NCBI RefSeq assembly: GCF_900094795.1 | Contig: NZ_FMBC01000032.1 | Span: 1 to 56,859, forward strand | Source: Kosakonia oryziphila | GTDB taxonomy: Bacteria; Pseudomonadota; Gammaproteobacteria; Enterobacterales; Enterobacteriaceae | Direction: 5' to 3' | Length of the DNA stretch: 56,859 nt | Part shown: positions 17,039 through 26,432 of the stretch, in pieces | Layout: each line of letters starts with the position of its first letter | Position numbering within the stretch: position 1 is the stretch's first letter | The notes under the pieces: model-generated | What the model saw: the letters and a program-made list of their open reading frames with translations, nothing else | Told to the model about the DNA's origin: nothing | Database searches by the model: none | Translations under genes and position numbers: made by a program

Positions 17039-19477
17039 TCAAACCTTCTGAATGTCGACCAGATTGGTGTGCTGCGGATTGCCTTTCGCCAGTGGCGATG
17101 GGCGATGAGTGGTCAGGGTATTCATGCAGCCACCGTGATCGACACGGTCACCTTCCATGTTGGCCTGGTGCCAGGCTCCCTGGCCCATTGCGCTGACGCC
17201 CGGCATGATACGCGGCGTCACTTTCGCGGCAATACGCACTTCGCCGCGCTCGTTAAAGACGCGCACCATATCGCCATGCTTGATACCGCGATGCTCGGCA
17301 TCAATGGGGTTGATCCACACTTCCTGACGACAGGCCTCTTGCAGTACATCAATGTTGCCGTAGCTGGAGTGCGTACGGGCTTTGTAGTGGAACCCGAACA
17401 GTTGCAACGGGAATTTTTCCCGCAGCGGATCGTCCCAGCCTTCAAAGGTTGAGGCATAAATCGGCAGCGGACTGATAACTTCGTCTTTTTCCAGCTCCCA
17501 GTCGTTGGCGATTTTAGCCAATTGGCTGGAGTAGATTTCAATTTTGCCAGAAGGTGTTTTCAGCGGGTTAGCGATCGGGTCATCGCGGAATTTTTTGTAG
17601 GCGACAAAGTGTCCGTTCGGATCTTTGCGCTTATAAATCCCCATCGCTTTGAGCGCTTCATAGGAGGGCAGTTGCGGATCTTTGGCGATCATTTTGGCGT
17701 ACAGATACTTCAGCCACTCTTGTTGAGTGCGGCCTTCGGTAAACTTCTGGTAGATATCCGGCCCCAGACGACGGGCGATTTCGCTGGTAATCCAGTAGAT
17801 CGGTTTGCGCTCGAATTTCGGCGCGGTAACCGGCTGTAGGAAGATCAGATAACCCATATTCCCTGCGTAGTCGTTCGGAATAATGTCTTCCTGTTCAACG
17901 GTCATCAGATCCGGCAGCAAAATGTCGGCATACATTGCCGAAGAGGTCATAAAGTTCTCAATGACCACAATCATTTCGCATTTGCTTTCATCCTGCAGAA
18001 TATCATGGGTTCGGTTGATATCGCCGTGCTGGTTAGTAAGGGTATTACCAGCGTAGTTCCAGATGAATTTGATCGGCACATCAAGTTTATCTTTGCCACG
18101 CACACCGTCGCGTTTAGCCGTCATTTCCGGGCCGCGGGCAATAGCATCTGTCCAGGAGAAACAGGAGATCGACGTTTTCACCGGGTTTTCCGGCATCGGC
18201 ATACGTTCGATAGTAATGGTGTAAGTAGATTCTCGCGCGCCGCTGTTACCGCCGTTAATGCCCACGTTACCGGTGAGGATCGGCAGCATAGCGATGGCCC
18301 GTGAAGTCAACTCGCCGTTGGCCTGACGCTGCGGCCCCCAACCCTGACAAATATAAGCCGGTTTGGCACTGCCAATTTCCCGCGCCAGTTTAATAATCTT
18401 ATCGGCCGGGATACCGGTAATGCGCGACGCCCATTGCGGCGTTTTGGCGATACCATCATCGCTCTGACCGAGAATATACGCTTTGTAGTGGCTGTTGGCA
18501 GGCGCATCGGCTGGCAGGGTTTTCTCATCATAACCGACGCAATATTTATCGAGGAACGGCTGGTCGACGAGGTTTTCGCTGATCAATACCCAGGCCATGC
18601 CCGCAACCAGTGCGGCATCGGTACCCGGACGAATCGGTACCCACTCATCTTCACGCCCGGCTGCCGTGTCGGTATAGCGCGGATCGATAACAATCATCCG
18701 TGCATTAGAGCGTTCGCGCGCCTGTTCAAGAAAGTAAGTGATACCGCCGCCGCTCATGCGGGTTTCTGCCGGGTTGTTACCGAACATCACCACCAGTTTA
18801 GTGTTTTCGATATCCGAGGTGCTGTTGCCGTCGTTGGAGCCGTAGGTATAAGGCATCGCGCAGGAGATTTGCGCGGTGCTGTAAGTACCGTACTGGTTAA
18901 GGAAACCGCCGTATATTGCCATCAGCCGGGCAATGATCGAGGCGGATGGCGAAGAACGGGTAATATTACCGCCGACGATGCCGGAAGAGTAGTTAATGTA
19001 AACTGCTTCATTACCGTATTTCTGCACCACGCTTTCCAGGCTGTTGGCAATCGTATCGAGGGCTTCGTCCCAGCTAATGCGCACAAACTTGCCTTCACCG
19101 CGTTTGCCCACACGCTTCATCGGGTAGTTAAGACGATCCGGATGGTTGATACGGCGGCGAATTGACCGACCGCGCAGGCAGGCGCGGACCTGATGGTTAC
19201 CGTAAATATCATCACCAGTATTATCGGTTTCCACCCAGTACACTTCGTCATCGCGCACATGTAAGCGCAGGGCGCATCGGCTACCACAGTTTACTGAGCA
19301 GGCGCCCCAGACGACTTTATCGGGCGCGGGTTGCATGGCTTGTTGTACGGCGGCAGCGGCGGAGCGCATGCCGAAAGGAAGGGAGATTGCACCGGCTGCG
19401 AGTGCAAGCGATCCTAATGCAGTGGATTTCACCAACGTTCGTCGACTTATTCCGCCCTGATGTTCAGTGTCGGACAT
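17039..19477 (-). CDS. ynfF: Molybdopterin oxidoreductase YnfE/YnfF (DMSO-reductase family)
   Basis: An 812-residue catalytic subunit of a DMSO/selenate-reductase-like complex acting at the periplasmic side. A Tat leader with SRRTLVKS at residues 10-17 and a hydrophobic stretch end near residue 44. A 4Fe-4S site WGACSVNCGSRC and the later CLRGRS follow. The MoPterin dinucleotide regions (GNNPAETRMSGGG, WGPQRQANGE) and the C-terminal domain with DRVDHGGCMNT are present. E. coli K-12 has two tandem copies, ynfE and ynfF, while only one is here, so the letter assigned is a choice. In E. coli YnfF with YnfGH reduces selenate. Confidence 0.93.
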   Translation of the reverse strand: MSDTEHQGGISRRTLVKSTALGSLALAAGAISLPFGMRSAAAAVQQAMQPAPDKVVWGACSVNCGSRCALRLHVRDDEVYWVETDNTGDDIYGNHQVRACLRGRSIRRRINHPDRLNYPMKRVGKRGEGKFVRISWDEALDTIANSLESVVQKYGNEAVYINYSSGIVGGNITRSSPSASIIARLMAIYGGFLNQYGTYSTAQISCAMPYTYGSNDGNSTSDIENTKLVVMFGNNPAETRMSGGGITYFLEQARERSNARMIVIDPRYTDTAAGREDEWVPIRPGTDAALVAGMAWVLISENLVDQPFLDKYCVGYDEKTLPADAPANSHYKAYILGQSDDGIAKTPQWASRITGIPADKIIKLAREIGSAKPAYICQGWGPQRQANGELTSRAIAMLPILTGNVGINGGNSGARESTYTITIERMPMPENPVKTSISCFSWTDAIARGPEMTAKRDGVRGKDKLDVPIKFIWNYAGNTLTNQHGDINRTHDILQDESKCEMIVVIENFMTSSAMYADILLPDLMTVEQEDIIPNDYAGNMGYLIFLQPVTAPKFERKPIYWITSEIARRLGPDIYQKFTEGRTQQEWLKYLYAKMIAKDPQLPSYEALKAMGIYKRKDPNGHFVAYKKFRDDPIANPLKTPSGKIEIYSSQLAKIANDWELEKDEVISPLPIYASTFEGWDDPLREKFPLQLFGFHYKARTHSSYGNIDVLQEACRQEVWINPIDAEHRGIKHGDMVRVFNERGEVRIAAKVTPRIMPGVSAMGQGAWHQANMEGDRVDHGGCMNTLTTHRPSPLAKGNPQHTNLVDIQKV

Positions 19478-19577
19478 AGCTCACTCCATTATTAGTTATA
19501 ATAAAAAGATATTATCCGCTTAAATTAAAAGCAGGCTAATGAAGTGGTTATGGTAACCATTTGGGGGGAGACAAATT

Positions 19578-19591
19578 TTAACCATGATCAA
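19578..19591 (-). promoter_or_regulatory. FNR-type site upstream of ynfF
   Basis: On the minus strand this reads TTGATCATGGTTAA. The first half-site is exact and the second has three of five FNR consensus bases. It lies about 100 bases upstream of ynfF. The operon is FNR-activated under anaerobiosis in E. coli, so the position is credible. Confidence 0.5.
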
Positions 19592-19598
19592 CTACGGG

Positions 19599-19627
19599 AT
19601 AATCCCCCTAATATTCAGGGGGATTAT
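19599..19627. terminator. Hairpin between ynfD and the ynfF promoter
   Basis: Perfect ten-base arms ATAATCCCCC and GGGGGATTAT. It lies four bases beyond the ynfD stop. The T-rich side is on the plus strand, so it is not a textbook terminator for ynfD and may act both ways. Confidence 0.55.
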
Positions 19628-19630
19628 GTT

Positions 19631-19918
19631 TTATTGCGTGCCGGCGCCCTGATCGTTTTGCTGGGTAGCGCCGCTGTTGCGGGTGTAGAGAATTTTGTAA
19701 GTATCATTCGCACAGTGGCCCACCACTTGCGAACCGGCCTGATCTGCCTGGTCATTTGGCACAATCGTCAGGCTGAATCCCGATTCCGGGACGCCGTTAT
19801 TAATGATGCGCTGCTGGATGTCAGCCTTGACCCGCTCGCATGAATCGGGCGCAGCAAAGGCAGGAACCGCACCTGCCAGTAGTAATGCACATAACCAACG
19901 TAAATACTGCATTTTCAT
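19631..19918 (-). CDS. ynfD: Exported DUF1161-type small protein YnfD
   Basis: A 95-residue periplasmic protein of unknown function (E. coli YnfD 101). A signal peptide (about 1-22) ends at FAAPDSC. The mature part contains CERVKADIQQRIINNGVPESGF and VVGHCANDTYKILYTR, the conserved DUF1161 features with two cysteines that could pair. An AGGAGA ribosome site precedes the ATG. It lies between ynfC and the ynfFGH operon as in E. coli. Confidence 0.9.
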   Translation of the reverse strand: MKMQYLRWLCALLLAGAVPAFAAPDSCERVKADIQQRIINNGVPESGFSLTIVPNDQADQAGSQVVGHCANDTYKILYTRNSGATQQNDQGAGTQ

Positions 19919-20307
19919 CTCCTTTAGTTTTGCCCGTAGTAAGCTTAGCAGTTTCTGCGCCCTGGGACCTGGTAAATATCTGAATTATCAGACGATGTGA
20001 TCACTGATGCGGTCGTAACGTTATCTGCGGCGGCACATATAAGGGAATAAACAGCCGCAGTAGCGAGCTGACAGTGGCCGGGCACAGGGGCTGGTACTGA
20101 AAACGATGAGATGGGTGTTATCACAGCGTTGTTGCCAGGCGGGCATATTGTGTTGTCGTGGTTTTATGGTCATTCCGGCTATTAAATTTGGTGGGCAGTG
20201 TGTATTCGCAGGCGGGGTTTGGGTCGTAAGACAAATAAGTGCTTGCCCGAGTATGTAAAGATTTTGCTAAGATAGGCGCAATCCAGAAGAAAAATGTGGT
20301 GAACCCA

Positions 20308-21018
20308 TTGAAAAAACAGCTATTGCTCATCGCTGTGGCGGCGTTGCTCGCCGGATGCGATGACGCGAAGGGACCGGTATCGTTTACGCCAGAGATGGCG
20401 AGCTTCTCCAATGAATTCGATTTTGATCCGCTGCGTGGCCCGGTGAAAGAATTTAGCCAGACGCTGTTAAATGAGAAGGGCGAAGTAACAAAACGCGTCA
20501 CAGGAACAATGTCGAAAGAGGGCTGTTTCGATACGCTGGAACTACACGATCTGGAGAACAACAGCGGCGTCGCGCTGGTGCTGGATGCCAATTATTATCT
20601 CGATGCGCAAACGAAAGAGAAGCGGCTACGCTTGCAGGGTAAATGCCAGTTAGCTGAGTTTCCGGCTGCGGGCGTGACGTGGGACACCGATGACAATGGT
20701 TTTGTCGTGCTGGCGACCGGGAAAGAGATGGAAGTAAAATACCGTTACGATGAGGAAGGTTACCCACTGGGCAAATCCACGACTTCGAAGGACGAGCATC
20801 TGACGGTGGTCTCGACGCCCTCCAAAGATAAACGGAAAAAACTCGATTACACATCGCTTAGCACGCTGAATGATAAACCGCTCGGCAGTGTGAAACAGAC
20901 CTGTGACTACGACAGGCACGACAATCCGTTGAGCTGCACGCTGGAGGTTGTCGATCTGAGCGCTTCCCCGCAGGTCACCCACAAATACAGCATTAAAAAT
21001 ACCATCTCCTATTATTGA
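20308..21018 (+). CDS. ynfC: UPF0257 lipoprotein YnfC
   Basis: A lipoprotein of unknown function. The signal peptide MKKQLLLIAVAALLAGC ends in a lipobox LLAGC with Cys17, followed by DDAK, so an inner-membrane retention Asp+2 is visible. I use the TTG at 20308 because it yields exactly 236 residues, the E. coli length, and a clean signal peptide; a GTG at 20299 is the alternative. The body has SFTPEMASFSNEFDFDPLRG, identical to the E. coli protein. It runs convergently with speG, with only 18 bases between stops. Confidence 0.88.
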   Translation: MKKQLLLIAVAALLAGCDDAKGPVSFTPEMASFSNEFDFDPLRGPVKEFSQTLLNEKGEVTKRVTGTMSKEGCFDTLELHDLENNSGVALVLDANYYLDAQTKEKRLRLQGKCQLAEFPAAGVTWDTDDNGFVVLATGKEMEVKYRYDEEGYPLGKSTTSKDEHLTVVSTPSKDKRKKLDYTSLSTLNDKPLGSVKQTCDYDRHDNPLSCTLEVVDLSASPQVTHKYSIKNTISYY

Positions 21019-21036
21019 CGCAGGCACCCGCCGCGC

Positions 21037-21597
21037 TTACTGCGCGGTGGGTTTTAACAGCGTGACGCCGCCGGATTTATGGTTTTCCAGGTACTGCTGC
21101 TGGAAAATACACATGCGGATAGTGTTGCGGTACTCGCCATTAATAAAGAATTCATGAATTAACTCGCCCTCCACCTGGAACCCCAACTTACGGTAGATGT
21201 GAATGGCTTTTTCATTCTCTTTATCGACGATCAGATAAAGCTTATACAGATTCAGCACGGTAAAACCGTAATCCATCGCCAGCCTGGCCGCTTTGGTTGC
21301 CAGCCCTTTCCCCTGATATTCCGGGGAGATGATTATCTGAAACTCCGCGCGGCGGTGCACATGGTTGATTTCCACAAGCTCGACCAGCCCGGCCTTTTCA
21401 TCATTACACTCAATGACAAAGCGGCGCTCACTCTGGTCGTGAATATGTTTATCGTACAGATCCGACAGCTCAACAAACGCCTCGTACGGCTCTTCAAACC
21501 AGTAGCGCATCACGCTGGCATTGTTATCAAGCTGGTGGACGAAGCGCAGATCCTCGCGCTCAAGGGGACGAAGGCGAACGTTGTGCGCGTCACTCAT
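21037..21597 (-). CDS. speG: Spermidine N-acetyltransferase SpeG
   Basis: A 186-residue GNAT acetyltransferase, the E. coli length. It transfers acetyl from acetyl-CoA to spermidine or spermine, lowering polyamine toxicity. The acetyl-CoA loop [19 protein letters not shown] is intact at about 95-113. The acidic allosteric polyamine site residues ([15 protein letters not shown] region) resemble E. coli. Together with mdtJI in this window it gives two ways of disposing of excess spermidine. Confidence 0.96.
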   Translation of the reverse strand: MSDAHNVRLRPLEREDLRFVHQLDNNASVMRYWFEEPYEAFVELSDLYDKHIHDQSERRFVIECNDEKAGLVELVEINHVHRRAEFQIIISPEYQGKGLATKAARLAMDYGFTVLNLYKLYLIVDKENEKAIHIYRKLGFQVEGELIHEFFINGEYRNTIRMCIFQQQYLENHKSGGVTLLKPTAQ

Positions 21598-21624
21598 AAG
21601 AGTTCCTTTCTGAAAGTGAAAAGC

Positions 21625-21641
21625 GGGCGCAGTACGCGCCC
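21625..21641 (-). terminator. ynfB terminator
   Basis: GGGCGC and GCGCCC arms around AGTAC, followed on the minus strand by GCTTTTC, a few bases below the ynfB stop. Confidence 0.7.
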
Positions 21642-21648
21642 GGGAGGA

Positions 21649-21987
21649 TTACTGAACTTGACGACCGGTACGACGATCGAGGCAGCGCTGAGTATTGGCT
21701 TCCCAGTACGCGTTAACGTTGCTACTTTTCTGGCAATTATCTTTTGCGTCAAACGCTGCGTCGGTCTTGTCCCACTCTTTTTCAACGCGTTTATTCACTT
21801 TTTGACGCAGGGAACGGGTGTCATTCCATTGCTCTTTTTCCATCGCCGCAGATTGACGGGTTTGTGCGTTGTCGCCCGATTCAATAATCAGACGGTTGGT
21901 TTCTGCCATTGCGGAGGTGGTGTACACGATGGCACCCAGCGTCAGCATTGCGGTCAGGCACAGGCGTTTGCTAAGTGTAGTTGTCAT
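21649..21987 (-). CDS. ynfB: Exported DUF1283 protein YnfB
   Basis: A 112-residue exported protein of unknown function (E. coli YnfB 113). A signal peptide ends at about MAETNRL (residue 28). The mature part has the family's [20 protein letters not shown] and a C-terminal CLDRRTGRQ. The ATG at 21987 is chosen because it opens the signal peptide [14 protein letters not shown]; upstream in-frame residues do not look coding. Same order beside speG and ynfA as in E. coli. Confidence 0.92.
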   Translation of the reverse strand: MTTTLSKRLCLTAMLTLGAIVYTTSAMAETNRLIIESGDNAQTRQSAAMEKEQWNDTRSLRQKVNKRVEKEWDKTDAAFDAKDNCQKSSNVNAYWEANTQRCLDRRTGRQVQ

Positions 21988-22135
21988 TGCGATATCCTTA
22001 AATTGAGGGAGAAACGGGTAGCCCACATCTCTCTATTTTATGCGATCTCAGCTTGCCGGTATACCGGGGCGGCGTCCAATCTCAGAACATTATCGGGTAT
22101 GATGGTTCAACCAACCCTTAATAATTGTGCCAGAA

Positions 22136-22462
22136 ATGCTCAAAACGACGCTGCTTTTTTTTGCTACCGCGCTGTGTGAAATCGTTGGTTGCTTCTTGCC
22201 CTGGCTGTGGTTAAAACGCGGTGCAACGCCGCTTCTGCTGGTGCCTGCTGCGCTGGCGTTGGCGTTGTTTGTCTGGTTGTTAACGCTGCATCCGGCGGCC
22301 AGCGGGCGAGTTTATGCGGCTTACGGCGGCGTATATGTCTGTACGGCGCTTATCTGGCTGCGCGTGGTGGATGGTGTGAAACTGAGTTTTTACGACTGGC
22401 TGGGCGCTGTTGTGGCAATGTGCGGTATGTTAATCATTGTAGCAGGATGGGGGCGTGCTTAA
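22136..22462 (+). CDS. ynfA: UPF0060 membrane protein YnfA
   Basis: A 108-residue four-helix inner-membrane protein (same length as E. coli). It resembles the SMR family in size, with [16 protein letters not shown] in helix 1 (a conserved Glu) and YAAYGGVYV in helix 3. In Shigella YnfA has been reported to act as a small multidrug transporter. The ATG at 22136 gives MLKTTLLFF, the usual start. It is divergent from ynfB. Confidence 0.94.
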   Translation: MLKTTLLFFATALCEIVGCFLPWLWLKRGATPLLLVPAALALALFVWLLTLHPAASGRVYAAYGGVYVCTALIWLRVVDGVKLSFYDWLGAVVAMCGMLIIVAGWGRA

Positions 22463-22506
22463 CTAATCGTTAATATTTTGTGATCAGTAGCGTATTTCCT
22501 GATCGT

Positions 22507-22522
22507 CATACTTGTATGGTAG
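22507..22522. promoter_or_regulatory. Candidate RspR (YdfH) operator upstream of rspA
   Basis: CATACTTGTATGGTAG lies 55 bases upstream of rspA and contains the dyad CATAC/GTATG. Its complement CTACCATAC recurs exactly upstream of ydfH and imperfectly upstream of ydfI. YdfH is reported to repress rspAB in E. coli. Confidence 0.5.
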
Positions 22523-22577
22523 TTGCTTGATTGCGTAAGTTTTCCGCATTACCTTATGTCAATGCAAGGAAACCCGC

Positions 22578-23792
22578 ATGAAAATCACTGGCGCCGATGT
22601 CTTTGTTACCTGCCCGGGGCGCAACTTTGTCACATTAAAAATTACCACCGAAGAGGGGATCGTCGGCCTTGGCGACGCCACGCTGAATGGTCGCGAACTC
22701 TCCGTTGCTTCCTACCTGAAAGATCATTTGTGCCCGCAACTTCTTGGCCGCGACGCGCAGCGCATTGAAGATCTCTGGCAATTTTTCTACAAAGGCGCTT
22801 ATTGGCGGCGTGGTCCGGTGACCATGTCGGCTATCTCTGCTATCGATATGGCGCTGTGGGATATTAAAGCCAAAGCCGCCAATATGCCGCTCTACCAGTT
22901 GCTTGGTGGCGCTTCCCGTGAAGGCGTTATGGTTTATTGCCACACCACCGGCCACAGCATTGATGAGGTACTGGAAGATTACTCGCGGCACAAAGAGATG
23001 GGGTTTAAAGCCATCCGCGTTCAGTGCGGCGTGCCGGGAATGAAAACCACCTACGGCATGGCAAAAGGCAAAGGTCTGGCGTATGAACCTGCCACCAAAG
23101 GCCAGTGGCCGGAAGAACAGCTCTGGTCGACGGAAAAATACCTCGATTTCACGCCGAAACTGTTTGACGCTGTGCGCAGTAAATTTGGTTTCAACGAACA
23201 TCTGCTGCATGACATGCATCACCGTCTGACACCAATTGAAGCAGCTCGTTTCGGCAAAAGCAGCGAACCTTTTCGCCTGTTCTGGATGGAGGATCCCACC
23301 CCGGCTGAAAACCAGGCTTGCTTCCGATTGATCCGCCAACACACCGTTACCCCCATCGCCGTCGGCGAAGTGTTCAACAGCATCTGGGATTGCAAGCAGC
23401 TGATTGAAGAACAGTTGATCGACTACATCCGCACCACTATCACCCATGCTGGTGGCATTACCGGTATGCGCCGCATTGCAGATTTCGCCTCGCTCTATCA
23501 GGTACGCACTGGCTCGCATGGCCCGTCAGATCTTTCGCCTATTTGTCATGCAGCGGCCCTCCATTTTGATTTGTGGGTGCCCAACTTTGGTGTGCAGGAA
23601 TATATGGGTTATTCCGAACAGATGCTGGAGGTTTTCCCGCACAGTTGGCGCTTTGATCAAGGTTATATGCACCCTGGCGATCAACCCGGTCTGGGCATCG
23701 GTTTTGATGAAAAACTGGCGGCGAAATATCCCTACGATCCCGCATATCTACCGGTCGCGCGGCTGGAAGATGGCACGTTGTGGAACTGGTAA
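22578..23792 (+). CDS. rspA: RspA, enolase-superfamily D-mannonate dehydratase-like protein
   Basis: A 404-residue protein, the E. coli length, of the mannonate dehydratase branch of the enolase superfamily. Metal-binding carboxylates are in [26 protein letters not shown] and [22 protein letters not shown] and the His in [11 protein letters not shown] match the acid/base set. RspA was first described as lowering homoserine-lactone-linked sigma-S levels in E. coli; a sugar-acid dehydratase role fits better with the neighbours rspB and ydfI. An AAGGAAA ribosome site precedes the ATG. Confidence 0.95.
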   Translation: MKITGADVFVTCPGRNFVTLKITTEEGIVGLGDATLNGRELSVASYLKDHLCPQLLGRDAQRIEDLWQFFYKGAYWRRGPVTMSAISAIDMALWDIKAKAANMPLYQLLGGASREGVMVYCHTTGHSIDEVLEDYSRHKEMGFKAIRVQCGVPGMKTTYGMAKGKGLAYEPATKGQWPEEQLWSTEKYLDFTPKLFDAVRSKFGFNEHLLHDMHHRLTPIEAARFGKSSEPFRLFWMEDPTPAENQACFRLIRQHTVTPIAVGEVFNSIWDCKQLIEEQLIDYIRTTITHAGGITGMRRIADFASLYQVRTGSHGPSDLSPICHAAALHFDLWVPNFGVQEYMGYSEQMLEVFPHSWRFDQGYMHPGDQPGLGIGFDEKLAAKYPYDPAYLPVARLEDGTLWNW

Positions 23793-23806
23793 CAGAGGAA
23801 AACAAA

Positions 23807-24823
23807 ATGAAAAGTGTGGTAATTGAGCAACCCAACCAATTGACGCTCGCTGAACGCCCTTTGCCGCAACCCGCCGCTGGTGAGGTGCGCGTCAAGGTCA
23901 AACTCGCCGGGATCTGCGGCTCCGATAGCCACATTTATCGCGGGCACAACCCGTTCGCCAAATACCCGCGCGTTATCGGCCATGAATTCTACGGTCTGAT
24001 CGATGCCGTTGGTGAGGGCATATCGGCAGAAAGGGTGGGCGAACGCGTGGTTGTCGACCCGGTGATCAGCTGCGGTCATTGTTATCCGTGCTCCGTTGGC
24101 AAACCGAACGTCTGTACTGAACTGGTTGTGTTGGGTGTACATCGTGACGGCGGTTTTAGCGAATACGTCACTGTTCCGGCACGTAATGCCTGGGCCGTTC
24201 CGGCGGCAATCCCGGATGAGCATGCGGTAATGATCGAGCCGTTTACCATCGCGGCTAACGTCACAGGTCAGGTGAACCCAACGGAGAATGATATTGCGCT
24301 GATCTATGGTGCAGGGCCGATGGGATTAACCACGCTGCAAGCACTGAAAAATGTCTACAACGTGCAGCAAGTGATTGTTGCCGATCGTATCGAAGATCGT
24401 CTGGCAATGGCGCAGCGTAATGGCGCGGACTGGGTGATTAACAACAGCCAGCAGCCGTTGGCGGAAGCGCTGGCAGAGAAGGGCATTAAACCGACACTGA
24501 TTATTGATGCGGCATGTCATCCATCGATTCTACAGGAGGCAATTGCGCTGGCCTCGCTGGCCGCGCGTATTGTGATCATGGGCTTTTCCAGCGAACCCTG
24601 CCAGATAATCCAGCAGGGCATCACGGGTAAAGAACTGTCTATTTTCTCTTCGCGTCTTAATGCGGGCAAATTCCCGGTGGTGATCGACTGGCTGGCTCGC
24701 GCCTTGATCGATCCGACAAAGTTAGTGACGCATAAATTTGATTATCAACATGTCACCGATGCGATTGAACTGTTTGAAAAAGATCAGCGGCACTGCTGTA
24801 AGGTCTTATTAACGTTCAATTAA
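23807..24823 (+). CDS. rspB: RspB, zinc-type alcohol/sugar-acid dehydrogenase
   Basis: A 338-residue medium-chain dehydrogenase (E. coli 339). Zinc site: Cys in GICGSDSHIYRG and His-Glu in GHEFYG. A structural cysteine set is present in CGHCYPCSVGKPNVC. The NAD loop is YGAGPMGLTTLQAL. It probably oxidises a hydroxyl of a hexonate such as L-gulonate or a relative before or after RspA. The start at 23807 is preceded by AGAGGAAA, 14 bases after the rspA stop; the two form an operon. Confidence 0.95.
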   Translation: MKSVVIEQPNQLTLAERPLPQPAAGEVRVKVKLAGICGSDSHIYRGHNPFAKYPRVIGHEFYGLIDAVGEGISAERVGERVVVDPVISCGHCYPCSVGKPNVCTELVVLGVHRDGGFSEYVTVPARNAWAVPAAIPDEHAVMIEPFTIAANVTGQVNPTENDIALIYGAGPMGLTTLQALKNVYNVQQVIVADRIEDRLAMAQRNGADWVINNSQQPLAEALAEKGIKPTLIIDAACHPSILQEAIALASLAARIVIMGFSSEPCQIIQQGITGKELSIFSSRLNAGKFPVVIDWLARALIDPTKLVTHKFDYQHVTDAIELFEKDQRHCCKVLLTFN

Positions 24824-24879
24824 TTACAACGAAAAATGCGGTTGAGCGGTACGCATACTTCTTTTTCGAGATAGCCATT

Positions 24880-26253
24880 ATGACGCAAGTTAACGCTGAA
24901 AGAACGACCTCTGATCTGGTGAAAGCCGCCGTTTCCGGCTGGCTGGGTACCGCGCTGGAATTTATGGATTTCCAGCTTTATTCGCTGGGTGCGGCGCTGG
25001 TTTTTCATGAGATCTTCTTCCCGGAGCAATCAGCGGCGATGGCGCTGATTCTCGCGATGGGAACCTACGGAGCGGGTTATGTGGCGCGCATTATCGGCGC
25101 GTTTATCTTCGGTAAAATGGGCGATCGAATAGGCCGCAAAAAAGTGTTGTTTATCACCATCACGATGATGGGCATCTGTACCACCTTGATTGGCGTATTA
25201 CCGACTTATGCGCAGATCGGCATTTTTGCGCCGGTATTACTGGTCACACTGCGCATTATTCAGGGCCTCGGCGCTGGTGCGGAAATATCCGGTGCCGGAA
25301 CGATGCTGGCGGAATATGCGCCGAAAGGGAAACGCGGCATCATCTCTTCGCTGGTAGCGATGGGTACTAACTGCGGTACGCTGAGCGCAACGGCGATCTG
25401 GGCGGTGATGTTCTTTGCACTGGATCGCGAAGCGCTGCTGTCCTGGGGCTGGCGGGTGCCGTTTATCGCCAGCGTGGTGGTGATGATTTTTGCCATCTGG
25501 CTGCGTTTGAACCTGAAAGAGAGCCCGGTTTTTGAGAAGGCGCATGAAGGCGAGCATGCGGCGAAGAGCCAAAGTGCGGAAATGGGGCTGAGCGCAATGT
25601 TCAGCAGCAAAACTTTCTGGCTGGCGATCGGCCTGCGCTTTGGTCAGGCCGGTAACTCGGGGTTAATCCAGACCTTTCTCGCGGGTTATCTGGTACAAAC
25701 CCTGCTGTTCGAAAAACGCATCCCGACCGATGCCCTGATGATCAGTTCAATTATCGGCTTTCTTACCATTCCGTTTCTGGGCTGGTTGTCCGACAAAGTA
25801 GGTCGCCGTTTGCCCTATATCTGCTTGTGTATCTCGGCGATCATTCTCGCGTACCCGATGATGGCGATCATCGTCGACAAAAGTTACAACCCCGGCGTGA
25901 TTATGCTGTCGATCATCGTCATACATAACGTTGCCGTGCTCGGGTTATTCGCACTGGAAAACATCACCATGGCGGAGATGTTCGGCTCTCGTAATCGCTT
26001 CACGCGGATGGCTATTTCGAAAGAAGCGGGTGGGCTGGTGGCTGTCGGATTCGGGCCAGTACTGGCAGGGATCTTCTGCAATATGACCGGCTCCTGGTGG
26101 CCTATAGTCGTCATGCTGGTGGCCTACTCGCTGATTGGTTTGCTCTCTGCCGTGCTGATGCCAGAAGTGCGCGACCGCGATTTGAATATTCTGCAAGACG
26201 CTGCTGAACCACGTGATGCGGCACAGCCAGTGGGAAACCGTAACTATATCTGA
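24880..26253 (+). CDS. ydfJ: MFS metabolite:H+ symporter YdfJ
   Basis: A 457-residue inner-membrane permease of the MHS family (KgtP/ProP-like). It has twelve hydrophobic segments with the signature GKMGDRIGRKKVLF in the loop between helices 2 and 3 and LSDKVGRRLPYI in the symmetric loop. It follows rspB by 56 bases on the same strand and precedes ydfI. I infer that it imports the sugar acid handled by RspA, RspB and YdfI. In K-12 ydfJ is split from rspB by the Qin prophage; here the ancestral, unbroken order is seen. Confidence 0.93.
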   Translation: MTQVNAERTTSDLVKAAVSGWLGTALEFMDFQLYSLGAALVFHEIFFPEQSAAMALILAMGTYGAGYVARIIGAFIFGKMGDRIGRKKVLFITITMMGICTTLIGVLPTYAQIGIFAPVLLVTLRIIQGLGAGAEISGAGTMLAEYAPKGKRGIISSLVAMGTNCGTLSATAIWAVMFFALDREALLSWGWRVPFIASVVVMIFAIWLRLNLKESPVFEKAHEGEHAAKSQSAEMGLSAMFSSKTFWLAIGLRFGQAGNSGLIQTFLAGYLVQTLLFEKRIPTDALMISSIIGFLTIPFLGWLSDKVGRRLPYICLCISAIILAYPMMAIIVDKSYNPGVIMLSIIVIHNVAVLGLFALENITMAEMFGSRNRFTRMAISKEAGGLVAVGFGPVLAGIFCNMTGSWWPIVVMLVAYSLIGLLSAVLMPEVRDRDLNILQDAAEPRDAAQPVGNRNYI

Positions 26254-26322
26254 AACTCCTTATTAATTACCGGAAGTACTCTCTAAGCCAGGGTTAAATT
26301 AAAGGGATTTTGACACATTTGG

Positions 26323-26331
26323 TTACCATTC
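26323..26331. promoter_or_regulatory. Candidate RspR half-site at the ydfI promoter
   Basis: TTACCATTC resembles the CTACCATAC motif near rspA and ydfH. It lies just downstream of a TTGACA hexamer at 26310-26315, where a bound repressor would block RNA polymerase. Confidence 0.35.
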
Positions 26332-26353
26332 TAGTTGGTGTAGTCCGCAAATG

Positions 26354-26384
26354 CTGTCGTAAATCATAGTCTGATTTGCGACAG
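26354..26384. promoter_or_regulatory. 31-bp imperfect palindrome upstream of ydfI
   Basis: CTGTCGTAAATCA and TGATTTGCGACAG are complementary except for one position, around a central TAGTC. With no T-tract after it and only about 50 bases before ydfI, it looks more like an operator or a 5' leader stem than a terminator. Confidence 0.55.
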
Positions 26385-26432
26385 CCCGTAATCTATTGAA
26401 CCACTGTTTCACTTAATAAGATGAGTCCCACC

